The position numbers and the translations under genes were made by a program. Positions 33,485-42,557 of a stretch of 64,000 nucleotides of DNA are shown here, one piece after another. The notes below the pieces were generated by a model. It did not search any database. It had not been told where the DNA came from and worked only from the letters and a program-made list of their open reading frames with translations. Where the stretch lies: assembly GCF_025147325.1 (NCBI RefSeq), contig NZ_CP102262.1, forward strand, positions 3,782,001 to 3,846,000, in the 5' to 3' direction. Position 1 is the first letter of the stretch; each line of letters opens with the position of its first letter. Origin of the DNA: Bacteroides stercoris ATCC 43183. Its GTDB lineage: Bacteria; Bacteroidota; Bacteroidia; Bacteroidales; Bacteroidaceae.

Positions 33485-34083
33485 TATTCTTTTTGATTTT
33501 GGTTTAACAATTCAGAGAGAAATTCGAGATTAGTCATATCCTGCAAATACCAACGCTGCTTGACTTGCTGTGTTATAAACCCGATAGCACTGGAGAACAG
33601 CCCGACAACCGTAGTGGCAAATGCCACCTGCATATTGTAGGCCATCGAGGCAATGTCACCGGTGGAAAGCCCTACAAGTGCCGGACCCATTGGAATCAGC
33701 GTTCCCATTAATCCCAACATCGGTCCCATTTTGGTTAGAGTCTTGGATATTGCCAAATCTTTATCCGCCGCTATCTCAAAATCGGCAAGCAGGCGCTGCA
33801 CGTGCGCCGGACTGTCTTTCATCTCGATAATACGGTGAATGTAAGCAACCACCAAAGAGTTGTTCTTCTTGGAGAGGTGTCCGCCCAGCTCCGAAACTGT
33901 TTCAGGAGTCAGTGCATCCAACTCCTTGCGCAGCAAGGCATCGGTCTTACGGATAGCCAGGTATTGCCCGAAAAAATTTCCGAGGAGCAAGACCGAACGT
34001 CCGAAAAGAATAATCAACAATACGATAACAGGAACCAGAAGCCCTGTAGATATCCAATAGAGAATGTCTGAAATGTAATTCAT
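33484..34083 (-). CDS. hmuU: HmuU-like MotA/TolQ/ExbB proton channel family protein
   Basis: A 199-residue inner-membrane protein with an N-terminal helix (LYWISTGLLVPVIVLLIILF), a cytoplasmic region with KKNNSLVVAYIHRIIEMKDS, and two C-terminal helices in the conserved LTKMGPMLGLMGTLIPMGPAL...MAYNMQVAFATTVVGLFSSAIGF block (written in part), which is the TolQ/ExbB/MotA channel signature. It should couple proton flow to work in the envelope, together with HmuV. Its ATG lies 28 bp beyond the end of the IS element that interrupts the operon, so its expression may be reduced or IS-dependent. Confidence 0.9.
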   Translation of the reverse strand: MNYISDILYWISTGLLVPVIVLLIILFGRSVLLLGNFFGQYLAIRKTDALLRKELDALTPETVSELGGHLSKKNNSLVVAYIHRIIEMKDSPAHVQRLLADFEIAADKDLAISKTLTKMGPMLGLMGTLIPMGPALVGLSTGDIASMAYNMQVAFATTVVGLFSSAIGFITQQVKQRWYLQDMTNLEFLSELLNQNQKE

Positions 34084-34102
34084 AATTTTTATTTAATTAG
34101 TT

Positions 34103-34111
34103 AGTTTGTCT
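34103..34111. repeat. Target site duplication, left copy
   Basis: AGTTTGTCT directly abuts the left end of the IS element and is repeated exactly at its right end. Confidence 0.9.
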
Positions 34112-35436
34112 CATTAGTGTCCCGTTAAAATGGGACGAGTTAAACAATTAATCAAAAAGCCCCGGAATCAGGGGATCATTTAGATCTTTGACATCATTGA
34201 AATTAGTCTTGTCGAACAGGTCACGCAAGTGGGTTTTGTCAGTCAATGATATGCTGAGAATTTGTAAAACTTCATAGGTTGAACGTTTCAACTTCATATC
34301 ATGTTGGACAATAGCCACAAGACAGTACGTGATAATAGCCACACTGATTTGTATGCGAACAGCGTTCTCTGTTGTGCCCCAGAATTTCTTTATCTTGAGA
34401 TGCTGCTTGAGCCATTTGAAGAACAGCTCGATTAACCATCTTTTCTTATAAAGATCGGCGACATCCAGTGCAGAAAGTTGTTTTGCATTCGTCAAAAAAG
34501 TGAACTCACGGTCATCCTCTTCGTCGTAATATCGGACGAGTCTGAATGACTCAGGATATTTTTTCTCGGAGAGATATCCGGTCAGTTTCACTTCCGCATC
34601 TGTCATTATGTTCTTTGGCATTCTTCGCTTCCATCTGACTGTCTTATACTTTAAGTTCGTCTTGGCTCTGACAACAAAGAAAGAGTCTGTAAGATGTATC
34701 CTATAGAGTTCTTTAAAGGAGTCATAAGCCCTGTCGAATATATAATAAGCATTTGGTTCATAATGGATTGAAGACATTGCTGTGGAATCATGCTTTGATG
34801 CAGTAGTTACAGTATAGAAGGCAGGAACTTGTGCTTCAATGTCGTATAAGACATGAGCTTTCACCCCTCCTTTCTTGCTTCGGAACTTTGCCCATGGGAA
34901 TGTTGCAAGACACAACGGAATCGTTGTTGAATCAAACGCATATTTCTTTCCGGAAATGTCAAGGATGTTGGTCGTCCGCTTCTCGCAGGCTTCCTTCATC
35001 ATATAGAATGCAAAGTCTTCGAAGATTCTGTAATCACGGTTCTGGTTCGCTGTCGCAAGAGTTGTCTTGGCTATCGGTTCACGACCTAAACCAAGATGAT
35101 ATTGCTTGGCCCTATGCGCCTCGAAAGCAACGACTAAGTCTCGCAGGCTCTCACGGTTACTCAGTTGTCCAAACATCATCGCGAGCATCTGATTCCAGCA
35201 AGTGAAATGTTTCACATATCTGTTGCCATCATACTTGCGAACATAGTTGTTGAACTGAGTCCTGTTCAGAAAAGCGGTTAATTGAGAGAATACGTATTTG
35301 TCTTGGAACATAGCAGCCATTTGTATTAGACTGCAAAGTTGCAAAATCAAGTCCGTTTCATTTCAAAAAACCGTGTAATTGACTATATTTCAATAATTTC
35401 AAAGAACTATTTATCCACTTTTACGGGACAGTAGTG
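34112..35436 (-). mobile_element. IS4-family insertion sequence, 1325 bp
   Basis: Bounded by 22-bp terminal inverted repeats (34112-34133 and 35415-35436) that agree at 18 of 22 positions, both containing CA-n-TA-n-TGTCCCGT, and flanked by a 9-bp target duplication, AGTTTGTCT. One transposase gene fills it, on the minus strand like the hmu operon. Near the left end, CCCC(n7)GGGG followed by a T-run on the minus strand (34155-34174) resembles an intrinsic terminator, so the element is expected to reduce transcription into hmuU and hmuV. Intact ends and an intact transposase suggest a recent insertion. Confidence 0.93.
34148..35320 (-). CDS. IS4-family transposase (DUF4372 + DDE domain)
   Basis: A 390-residue transposase. 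The N-terminal region (MFQDKYVFSQLTAFLNRTQFNNYV, written in part, to SNRESLRDLV) is the DUF4372 domain of this IS group. Catalytic Asp residues lie in YAFDSTTIPL and YIFDRAYDSF, and the Glu is in the IS4 signature Y(2)R(3)E(6)K, read directly as YKKRWLIELFFKWLK. The ATG at 35320 is chosen; the frame extends to a TTG at 35350, which has no support, and an ATG at 35311 is also possible. The frame is complete, so the element is probably active. Confidence 0.93.
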   Translation of the reverse strand: MAAMFQDKYVFSQLTAFLNRTQFNNYVRKYDGNRYVKHFTCWNQMLAMMFGQLSNRESLRDLVVAFEAHRAKQYHLGLGREPIAKTTLATANQNRDYRIFEDFAFYMMKEACEKRTTNILDISGKKYAFDSTTIPLCLATFPWAKFRSKKGGVKAHVLYDIEAQVPAFYTVTTASKHDSTAMSSIHYEPNAYYIFDRAYDSFKELYRIHLTDSFFVVRAKTNLKYKTVRWKRRMPKNIMTDAEVKLTGYLSEKKYPESFRLVRYYDEEDDREFTFLTNAKQLSALDVADLYKKRWLIELFFKWLKQHLKIKKFWGTTENAVRIQISVAIITYCLVAIVQHDMKLKRSTYEVLQILSISLTDKTHLRDLFDKTNFNDVKDLNDPLIPGLFD

Positions 35437-36120
35437 AGTTTGTCTTTTCAATTTCACTTTTCTTAAAATCATTCCGACCAATGCACCGGCAACAAGCAGG
35501 ATTGTCAAGCCTGCCAACGCTCCCCAGTCTACCTCGTCTATTCCTTTCACTGCCGTACGGCCATTGACAGTAGCGATAATTCCCAAAATAGCAATCAGGG
35601 CATTGGCGAGGAAAAGCAATTCCAGCCGAAGTTCTTTTTCGGGCAGTAACCAGCGCAAAAGGAAGCTCCCGGCAGGTATCAATACGAATACCGCCGCTGC
35701 CATGCTCCAGGCAATCAGGGAAAAGGATACCCCGGGAAAGGAGAATATCAATGCAACCAAGCCGCAGAACAGTACCGGAAAAACTAAAATACCCGGAAAC
35801 CAGCGCAGTGCCTTATAAGCCCATAGCACGCGCTTCTTCACAGGTCCGGCACTTTGGATATGTGCAGCCAGCATGCAGAAGGTCATCTGCAGAACCACTT
35901 CCACGCTCAGTACAACGGAGGTATCGAGCATCAGTGCAGGATTAGCCAGCCAGTCGGCAATCTGGGTTTTGGACTGCTCGATAGCATAAGGCCACATCAG
36001 CCCTACAAACAAGGCACAGATGACGGATATTACCAGCACCGACCTTAATTTACGATAAGTTTGCTTCAACATGAAGTTGAAGCAAACCAATATCATAAGT
36101 ACAAAAACAACCGTTTCCAT
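35407..36120 (-). CDS. hmuT: HmuT-like multi-helix membrane protein, C-terminus altered by IS insertion
   Basis: A 237-residue inner-membrane protein with about six to seven hydrophobic helices and no recognised catalytic motif. It occupies the hmuT position between the CobN-like hmuS and the TolQ-like hmuU. Its start overlaps the hmuS stop (TAATG). The last nine residues, HYCPVKVDK, are read from the right end of the IS element, which starts after the codon for Thr228. Joining the two flanks across one copy of the 9-bp duplication gives KRQTN and then TAA, so the original protein was probably 229 residues. Function is likely kept because only the last residue changed. Confidence 0.85.
   Translation of the reverse strand: METVVFVLMILVCFNFMLKQTYRKLRSVLVISVICALFVGLMWPYAIEQSKTQIADWLANPALMLDTSVVLSVEVVLQMTFCMLAAHIQSAGPVKKRVLWAYKALRWFPGILVFPVLFCGLVALIFSFPGVSFSLIAWSMAAAVFVLIPAGSFLLRWLLPEKELRLELLFLANALIAILGIIATVNGRTAVKGIDEVDWGALAGLTILLVAGALVGMILRKVKLKRQTHYCPVKVDK
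35437..35445. repeat. Target site duplication, right copy
   Basis: AGTTTGTCT, identical to 34103-34111. It lies within the hmuT coding sequence (codons for Thr, Gln, Arg on the minus strand). Confidence 0.9.
36047..36091 (-). repeat. 45-bp palindrome-bearing repeat, copy 2 (inside hmuT)
   Basis: Matches the intergenic copy at 20773-20817 at 43 of 45 positions on the opposite strand. Here it encodes the stretch around LVCFNFMLKQTYRKL near the start of HmuT. Confidence 0.8.
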
Positions 36121-39100
36121 TATTCCTGTAGTTTTTTACGACGATGACGGACGAGCAACAGCAGTACGACGATAGCAAGCACTACTACCAAACCGACTAT
36201 CATATTGCTCAGTACATTGGTCTGTTCTTCTGCGGTAGAAGCCATCTCCTCTTTTTTCATCACCATCCCTTTCTTGTCATCGGATGCGGCAACTTCACGT
36301 ATCTGAACAATGTTTTTCTTATATTCCGCCGCTGCCTGCGCATCGGTTTTCGAAGCAATGAACTGCCTTAACTTGGCATTGTCGCAAACAAAGCCGGAAC
36401 AGGAGGGTTTGTACTTGTTTACCAAATCAGTATGCAACTTGGCTATATCGGCCACTTGCTGCTCGCTGGCTCTCCACATCCCCTTGCGCACAGTTTCCAG
36501 CATAACAGCAGTCATCTCCTCCAAAGCTGCCGGATTCTGTTGCTCGAAATATTCCTGCAAGCCCAGGCCGAACTTATCCTTTACGTACACATTATATATC
36601 TCATCCCACATTTCCTTATCGATAGCTTTGGGCTTCATCACATTCCAGCCATATGTGTTTTGTACAATCTCGGCAAATGTATTTGCAGCACCTGCTTCTC
36701 CTTTCATTTTCTCCTTGATATAGGTAGGATTGAAGATAGTCGTACGGCTCTCCACTCCGATAGCTTCCTTGACCTCCTGCATGCGGAAGTTGTTGCGATT
36801 GCGGTAATCGCTCAGGTAAGCATCCGGGTCTTTTCCCGTCACATTACGAACAGCCAGGTTGAGCCCGCCCATAAACTCGTACACGTGGTCGAGGCTCAAT
36901 GCTCCCCACGTATTACTCTGGCGAGGCTGTATAACCGCATCCGTACGTGTCAGCGCAGCTTCGAAAGCGAATTGACGGAAGGCTTCCCAGTTCTTTTCAC
37001 TACCATAGTAAGCACCCATATTGTTCAAATAGGTATCTGCTATTTCTTTCTCGCTTTCCCAACGGTCACCGCTCATCACCATACCCTGGATACCGGTTCC
37101 ATAACCGCCGTTAGCTCCTCCGAACACGCGGAACGTAGAAATCTCCCTGGCGTCTTTAGGAGTCAGACCTTTTTCTATCAATACCCGTTCTGCTTCGACC
37201 ACTCCGGCAGCAACCTGATTTTCGTACTGGTCGTCTTTTGCATGGGCAGCCATTTCAACCGCTCGGTTAATAAGGAACAGGCGGGAAGCTGCAATGTCCC
37301 TCAACTGCCCGCTCGTCTGTACTACCACATCGATACGCGGGCGTCCCAGCTCTTTCGAGGGGATGAGTTTCAAATCCGTAACACGGCCGAAAGCATCCCG
37401 CAGAGGTTCCACACCCAGCATATAGAGTATCTGGGCGATAGTGGCCCCTTCCGTCTCGATGAACTCGCCGCTCCACAGCGTATAGCTTACTTTACGGGGA
37501 ATGCTATCATTGTGCCAGCGTTTATACATCTCGATTGTATTATTTGCCAACTGTATGCCTTTCTCCCATGCCGCCTCGCTCGGGGTAGCCTCTGCATTGA
37601 TTCCATAGAGGTTGCGTCCGGTAGGCAAGGTATTGGGATTTACTATCGGGTCGCCCCCCGGTGAAGGCTGGGTATATCCGCCGTTCAATGCATTCGTCAT
37701 GCTGAGCAGTTCTTTTTCCGGACTTTCTATAAGTGCCTTTTTATATTCTCCGACATTTTTAATTGTGCGCTCGACTTCCATGACTGCCAAAGCAAAAGTG
37801 ATTTCTTTTTTGGTATATTCTACGGAAGAAGGCATTTTCTTCATTGGGGCTTTCTCTCCGTCTCCCATAGCCATCATCATCGCCATCATGCCCTGCGGCG
37901 CATTACGCGATTTTTCCATCTTCCGGGCTTTGGCAAGTTCGTCGGGCGTGATATCCGCCACACGGCAGATGAGCTCGTCCGTTCCCAAAGCCGGATTAGC
38001 CAGCAACCGGGTTACTAAAGTACGGGCAGGATTCAGATAATGCTGTGTGAACAAAGCGCGGTGTTTCACCGTTTTTTCGTCGGCGCGTTTGCGGAGTTTG
38101 TCCAGGGCAAGCAGGCTGTATGCAATCGGTTCGGTAGCCATGGCGTACACGCTGCTCTTAATGCGCGCATCTTCATAAGGAATGCCCATTGTATAAAGCT
38201 GTCCCGTTATTTTCTCCGTAGCCAGTTCCTCGGCAAAATTCTCGATACGCAAAATCTCGTCTTCCGTATAAGGAACGGTGAGTACGCTGTCCAGTTCCAG
38301 CTCGCGGTGAATACCCAGCTTCACCGCCACTGCCTTCACAGCCAAAGAAGCACGGCGCAAATCGACTTCGCTACGCATATCTTTCCGGGATTCCTGTTTG
38401 TGCGCACCGTTAGAACAAGCACTGACAGCATTATTGTATATCTTAATTTTCTCCACAAGTTCACGATAGATACCACGGACACTGCTCTCGAGGAACGGAG
38501 GGGTGAGGTAAGACTGCAAGCCTGCATATGCCCTGCGTTTGGCTATCATACCTTCTCCCACATTTCCTATCGAATAAATATAGAAATGAGGCAAAGCGCC
38601 TACCAGCCGGTCGGGCCAGTCGTTACTACTCAAAGCAACCTGCTTTTTCGGCGTAAATTCCAGACTGCCATGAGTACCGAAGTGAATCAACGCATCGGCC
38701 TTAAAACCGAACTGCGTCCACAAATAAGATGCAATATAAGTGTGAGGAGGTGCGGCATCCGTACCATGAACAATCTTAAACGCATTGTCTCCCTTTCCGG
38801 CGGCATTTTGCGGCAGCAACACCACATTCCCGAACTGTAAGCGGGCAACTCCCAGACGTCCGTCGCCGGTAGCCATATACTCACCGGGAAATTCTCCGAA
38901 GGAAGATACGACTTCCGCATATTTTTCCGGCCTGAGTACTTTCCTTACCCAACTTTCATACTGTTCTTTGGTAATCAGCTCGGGACGCCCGTTCTTCATG
39001 AAGTTGTCGAAAGCTCCTTCCGCATACGTTCCGAACACAGCTCCCTGTGCTTGTATCATACGTTCCAGTTCTTTGGAGGATGCCGGCAAGCCGTCTACCT

Positions 39101-40289
39101 TATACCCTTCTTTCTTCAAATGCAGCAATAGGTTGTAAAGCGAAGGGGCAACTTCCATACCGGCAGCAGCCATTGCGTTCTGTCCCGGGCCTTTATAATA
39201 ATAAATCGCCACGCGCTTTTCATTATTGGGCTTGTTCTGCAACTTGATATAGTTATTCACCGTCTCTACAAAAGTTTCCAAACGTTCGGGAATGGCAAAA
39301 GCATGCTGCAATCCTTCTTCATCCCTATAATGTCCGAACAAAGCGAAAGGACGGATAGCCCCGTCTATTTCGGGGGTTACGACACTTTGCGAGAGAAATC
39401 CGCCGCTCATTCCCATTTTGTCGTTCTCCCACTCTTCTACGAGCCGGTTTACATTCAGCGGAGTAAACAACGGGATATTCTGTTGTGTCAGGTAATCCAC
39501 GATATAGTCTCCCATGCGCCCGTGCGCCATATTGATGACTGCCGAGGGGGATACCGAATCAATTTGGTGCCTGCCAATGAAGCCTTTCATACTCCGTACC
39601 GGATAAACGACATTACCCGTCTCCTCCAGTTTCCGGATAAGGTCTGCCGGTTCGCCCATCATACCAGTGATTATGATACGGGGAGCTCCCTCTTGCAACA
39701 GCCCGTTTTCCTGCAGGAAAGCATTGTATCCGGCTATCGTATTGAAACCGAGTTCTTCATCATCCGGCTTCTTCGGGTCGGCATGATATATCATATCATT
39801 GGAGCGTTCTGTTACAGCTTCAGGTTCGTCTACCGAAATAAGCTTACCATCGATATGCTTACGTACATAATTCAGCATGCTACGGTAGTTACGGCGCCCG
39901 CCATTCCCCAGATAACTTCTCAAAGTGTCGGCCTGGATAGAGTCCAGCGAAATTATCTCATTGGCAGGATTGGTGGCGGAAGTGGTCAGAATGGGCAAGC
40001 CGCCGTCAGCAGCCTTCTTTATCTGCGCACGCTGTTCTTCCGTTATTCTCATCCCCATGGCATTGATAAATACCATGTCATAAGAAGTCAGTTTATCCAG
40101 TTCGTCGGTACTGACTTCTGCTATCTTTATAAACGAATTATCATTAGCCTTGGATATTTGTCCGAGACTGATAACTTGATAATTGACAAATGCTACTCTT
40201 GTAGAACTGAACCATAAGTTCCAGATACCTATAAGCAGCAACACGAGGACGGCCGCACAGCCGCTCCCCAATAGTTGTTTTTTCTTCAT
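36120..40289 (-). CDS. hmuS: HmuS-like CobN/Mg-chelatase family protein, membrane anchored at both ends
   Basis: A 1389-residue member of the CobN/BchH chelatase-subunit family. It has an N-terminal membrane helix (CAAVLVLLLIGIWNLWF, about 10-27) and a C-terminal helix (MIVGLVVVLAIVVLLLLV) followed by a basic tail, so the large domain between should face the periplasm, unlike soluble CobN. Family landmarks include IHFGTHGSLEFTPKKQVALS, PHFYIYSIGNVGEGMIAKRR, the ALNGGYTQPSPGGDP loop and FGGANGGYGTGIQG. In hmu operons this protein has been proposed to remove iron from haem (dechelation) rather than to insert metal. No cobalamin synthesis genes are nearby, which supports a haem role. Confidence 0.9.
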   Translation of the reverse strand: MKKKQLLGSGCAAVLVLLLIGIWNLWFSSTRVAFVNYQVISLGQISKANDNSFIKIAEVSTDELDKLTSYDMVFINAMGMRITEEQRAQIKKAADGGLPILTTSATNPANEIISLDSIQADTLRSYLGNGGRRNYRSMLNYVRKHIDGKLISVDEPEAVTERSNDMIYHADPKKPDDEELGFNTIAGYNAFLQENGLLQEGAPRIIITGMMGEPADLIRKLEETGNVVYPVRSMKGFIGRHQIDSVSPSAVINMAHGRMGDYIVDYLTQQNIPLFTPLNVNRLVEEWENDKMGMSGGFLSQSVVTPEIDGAIRPFALFGHYRDEEGLQHAFAIPERLETFVETVNNYIKLQNKPNNEKRVAIYYYKGPGQNAMAAAGMEVAPSLYNLLLHLKKEGYKVDGLPASSKELERMIQAQGAVFGTYAEGAFDNFMKNGRPELITKEQYESWVRKVLRPEKYAEVVSSFGEFPGEYMATGDGRLGVARLQFGNVVLLPQNAAGKGDNAFKIVHGTDAAPPHTYIASYLWTQFGFKADALIHFGTHGSLEFTPKKQVALSSNDWPDRLVGALPHFYIYSIGNVGEGMIAKRRAYAGLQSYLTPPFLESSVRGIYRELVEKIKIYNNAVSACSNGAHKQESRKDMRSEVDLRRASLAVKAVAVKLGIHRELELDSVLTVPYTEDEILRIENFAEELATEKITGQLYTMGIPYEDARIKSSVYAMATEPIAYSLLALDKLRKRADEKTVKHRALFTQHYLNPARTLVTRLLANPALGTDELICRVADITPDELAKARKMEKSRNAPQGMMAMMMAMGDGEKAPMKKMPSSVEYTKKEITFALAVMEVERTIKNVGEYKKALIESPEKELLSMTNALNGGYTQPSPGGDPIVNPNTLPTGRNLYGINAEATPSEAAWEKGIQLANNTIEMYKRWHNDSIPRKVSYTLWSGEFIETEGATIAQILYMLGVEPLRDAFGRVTDLKLIPSKELGRPRIDVVVQTSGQLRDIAASRLFLINRAVEMAAHAKDDQYENQVAAGVVEAERVLIEKGLTPKDAREISTFRVFGGANGGYGTGIQGMVMSGDRWESEKEIADTYLNNMGAYYGSEKNWEAFRQFAFEAALTRTDAVIQPRQSNTWGALSLDHVYEFMGGLNLAVRNVTGKDPDAYLSDYRNRNNFRMQEVKEAIGVESRTTIFNPTYIKEKMKGEAGAANTFAEIVQNTYGWNVMKPKAIDKEMWDEIYNVYVKDKFGLGLQEYFEQQNPAALEEMTAVMLETVRKGMWRASEQQVADIAKLHTDLVNKYKPSCSGFVCDNAKLRQFIASKTDAQAAAEYKKNIVQIREVAASDDKKGMVMKKEEMASTAEEQTNVLSNMIVGLVVVLAIVVLLLLVRHRRKKLQE

Positions 40290-40305
40290 ATCGATATTTT
40301 AATAT

Positions 40306-42555
40306 TTATAACCCGAACATATCTGCAATATTAAGATTTACGGTTCCTATTACACTGATTCCTTTTTGCGGAACCTGCAGGGAACTATCGGCAGCCTTGT
40401 CTTTATAATTGAACAGGTTATCGATACCCAGATTGAGGGATATGCCTTTCGGAAGGGTAACTCCGGTATTCAACGAACACATCGTACGTGCATCGTAAGT
40501 GGTTATTTCATACGCATAAGTACCGTCATCATTTTGGTTTCTTGTATAAGTATCGAACTTTGCCCCCCACTGCCCGTTCAGCGAACAGTTAAAACCTATC
40601 TTTCCGAACTTATGCGAATACATAGCATTGAAAGTTGCCGTATGCGGGCGCACCAAAGAAGTATTCCGTCCGTCAACCTCTTCATAGTCGTTCGTATAGG
40701 CATAAGAACCTGTCAATATCAGCCCGAAACCAAAACGATAGCGCAAAATTGTCTCCAAGGCCGTAGTTTTGGCGTTATCGGCATTTACATATTGCATGTC
40801 GCTCGAACCGTCGCCCAATGACATATAGGCTATCTTGTTCCTGAAACGGTTGTGGGCAAAAGAAACCGACATGTTCAGCCCTCCCTTGGTAAACTCGCCG
40901 GACAGAGAGACTTGATTGCTGGTTTCCGGTTTCAAATCCGGATTACCGTACAGCATGAACCAACCCATACCACCCATATCGTATGCCTGGTAGAGTTCTT
41001 TCAGAGAAGGCGAACGGAATCCTTGTGCATAACCGGCACGGAAAGAGACATGGTCGCAAAAATGCCACAGTAAAGAAACCTTTGGAGTGACATGCCAATG
41101 ATATTTCTCATGATAGTCGGCACGTACTCCCGCCACGATATTCAGCTCATCGAGGATATCCCAGTCTTCCTGCGCATAGAAAGCGTACAACTGGTTGTTA
41201 ACATGGGAGCTGTCTTCCAGCATATAATGTTTCAGGTACTCAAAGTCACCTTCGAACCCGACACTGACAGTATGCTTGCCGAATGTTCCGGTATAATCGA
41301 TACGCGGTGTCTGCTTGATATTACGGTAATCCGTAGTTTTCTTTCCGGATAAGAAATAGTCCTGGTTCTTCTGATAATTATCATAAATATATCCTATTAC
41401 AAGTTGCTGTTTTTCTCCGGGAAGATATGTTACCTTACCGTTCAAGGTATAATCAAGGAATATGTCCTGGTACATCTTGCCCACACGCTTGTCCCGTTTA
41501 TTGCGGTAAAACGAACCTTTCAAATCCGCATTTAGCTTTTCATTGCAGGTATATCCTATTTTCTGCAAAAAATCCCAAATGTTGTATCCGTAGACCGTGG
41601 TGGAACCGGCATCTGCCTGCTTCTCTGCCGAAGAACCGTCACTTCCTTCCGTTACGGTGGTCTTACCTACCTCATCACCTATCTCATAAGTATCTTTTGT
41701 ACGATAGGTAAGGCTGGTATAAGAAGTAAGACGATTTTTCTTCACACCGGTAGAAGCTGTATATTTCTGTCCGTTGGAACCGGCATAACGTGCATTCAAA
41801 TTTCCGCTAAAGGGACGATTGGCGGTCTTTGTAATGATATTGATGACTCCACCCAATGCATTGGAACCATAGATTGTGGACTGGGCTCCCTTAATGACTT
41901 CTATACGTTCGATATCGTCTACATTGAAACGGGTAAAATCAACATTATGGTCGGCTCCTTCCCCACTTACGCGTTCGCCGTCTATCAAAAACAGCATATA
42001 CTCTCCGTCCATGCCTTGATAAGATATCTCAGGCATCTGACTCATGGAATTATACCCAATCTGCAAACCCGGCAGTTCGTATTGCAGCAAAGTTTCGACA
42101 TTCATCGGATTGAGTGCCTGAATCTCCTTTTGAGATATTACACGCGTCAGTACAGGTACCTCTTTCAACGGTTTTGCAACAAACGAACCGGTTACCACTA
42201 CATCATTCAGTTGATTAGAAGAAGGAACCAATCGGATATGCAGTCGCGGCGGACGTACAGCCGGAACCGCTTTTACTTCCTGAGATTCGTATCCTATGAA
42301 TGAAACCAACAGCGTATATTCTTTCGCATTTTCCAAACGGATAACAAATTCACCGTCGCTATCCGTGCCTGCTCCGAAAGTAGTTTCCAGCACCCTAACC
42401 GTAGCTCCAGGCATTGGCTGCCCGTTTTCATCTACGACATCTCCCAATATGGAATAGCGATAACGGTTGCTATCCCTTTCGTCCACTTCCTCCGCAAAGA
42501 CAGTGGGCACTGCCGCTGCCAGCAAAAAAAGTAAGGAACAAAGAACCCGTCTCAT
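40306..42555 (-). CDS. hmuR: HmuR-like TonB-dependent haem receptor
   Basis: A 749-residue outer-membrane receptor. A signal peptide (ending VPTVFAEE) precedes a carboxypeptidase-like domain (GDVVDENGQPMPGATVRV, about 37-115), then the plug domain (LNDVVVTGSFV...VETLLQYELPGLQIG...IERIEVIKGAQSTIYGSNALGGVINIITK, written in part), then the 22-strand barrel. The haem-receptor box FRAP/NPNL appears as YAQGFRSPSLKELY and YGNPDLKPE. It lacks the SusC-type C-terminus and is not next to a susD gene. It starts 2 bp after the hmuY stop and ends 16 bp before hmuS, consistent with one transcript. Confidence 0.93.
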   Translation of the reverse strand: MRRVLCSLLFLLAAAVPTVFAEEVDERDSNRYRYSILGDVVDENGQPMPGATVRVLETTFGAGTDSDGEFVIRLENAKEYTLLVSFIGYESQEVKAVPAVRPPRLHIRLVPSSNQLNDVVVTGSFVAKPLKEVPVLTRVISQKEIQALNPMNVETLLQYELPGLQIGYNSMSQMPEISYQGMDGEYMLFLIDGERVSGEGADHNVDFTRFNVDDIERIEVIKGAQSTIYGSNALGGVINIITKTANRPFSGNLNARYAGSNGQKYTASTGVKKNRLTSYTSLTYRTKDTYEIGDEVGKTTVTEGSDGSSAEKQADAGSTTVYGYNIWDFLQKIGYTCNEKLNADLKGSFYRNKRDKRVGKMYQDIFLDYTLNGKVTYLPGEKQQLVIGYIYDNYQKNQDYFLSGKKTTDYRNIKQTPRIDYTGTFGKHTVSVGFEGDFEYLKHYMLEDSSHVNNQLYAFYAQEDWDILDELNIVAGVRADYHEKYHWHVTPKVSLLWHFCDHVSFRAGYAQGFRSPSLKELYQAYDMGGMGWFMLYGNPDLKPETSNQVSLSGEFTKGGLNMSVSFAHNRFRNKIAYMSLGDGSSDMQYVNADNAKTTALETILRYRFGFGLILTGSYAYTNDYEEVDGRNTSLVRPHTATFNAMYSHKFGKIGFNCSLNGQWGAKFDTYTRNQNDDGTYAYEITTYDARTMCSLNTGVTLPKGISLNLGIDNLFNYKDKAADSSLQVPQKGISVIGTVNLNIADMFGL

Positions 42556-42557
42556 TC

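Noticed and set aside
36432..37664. 410-residue open frame antisense to hmuS
   Set aside because: Shadow frame in a strongly conserved chelatase-family gene.
36120..40289. Cobaltochelatase CobN for cobalamin synthesis
   Set aside because: It is flanked by membrane helices and by hmuY/hmuR and TolQ-like genes, with no cob genes in the window; the haem operon reading fits better.
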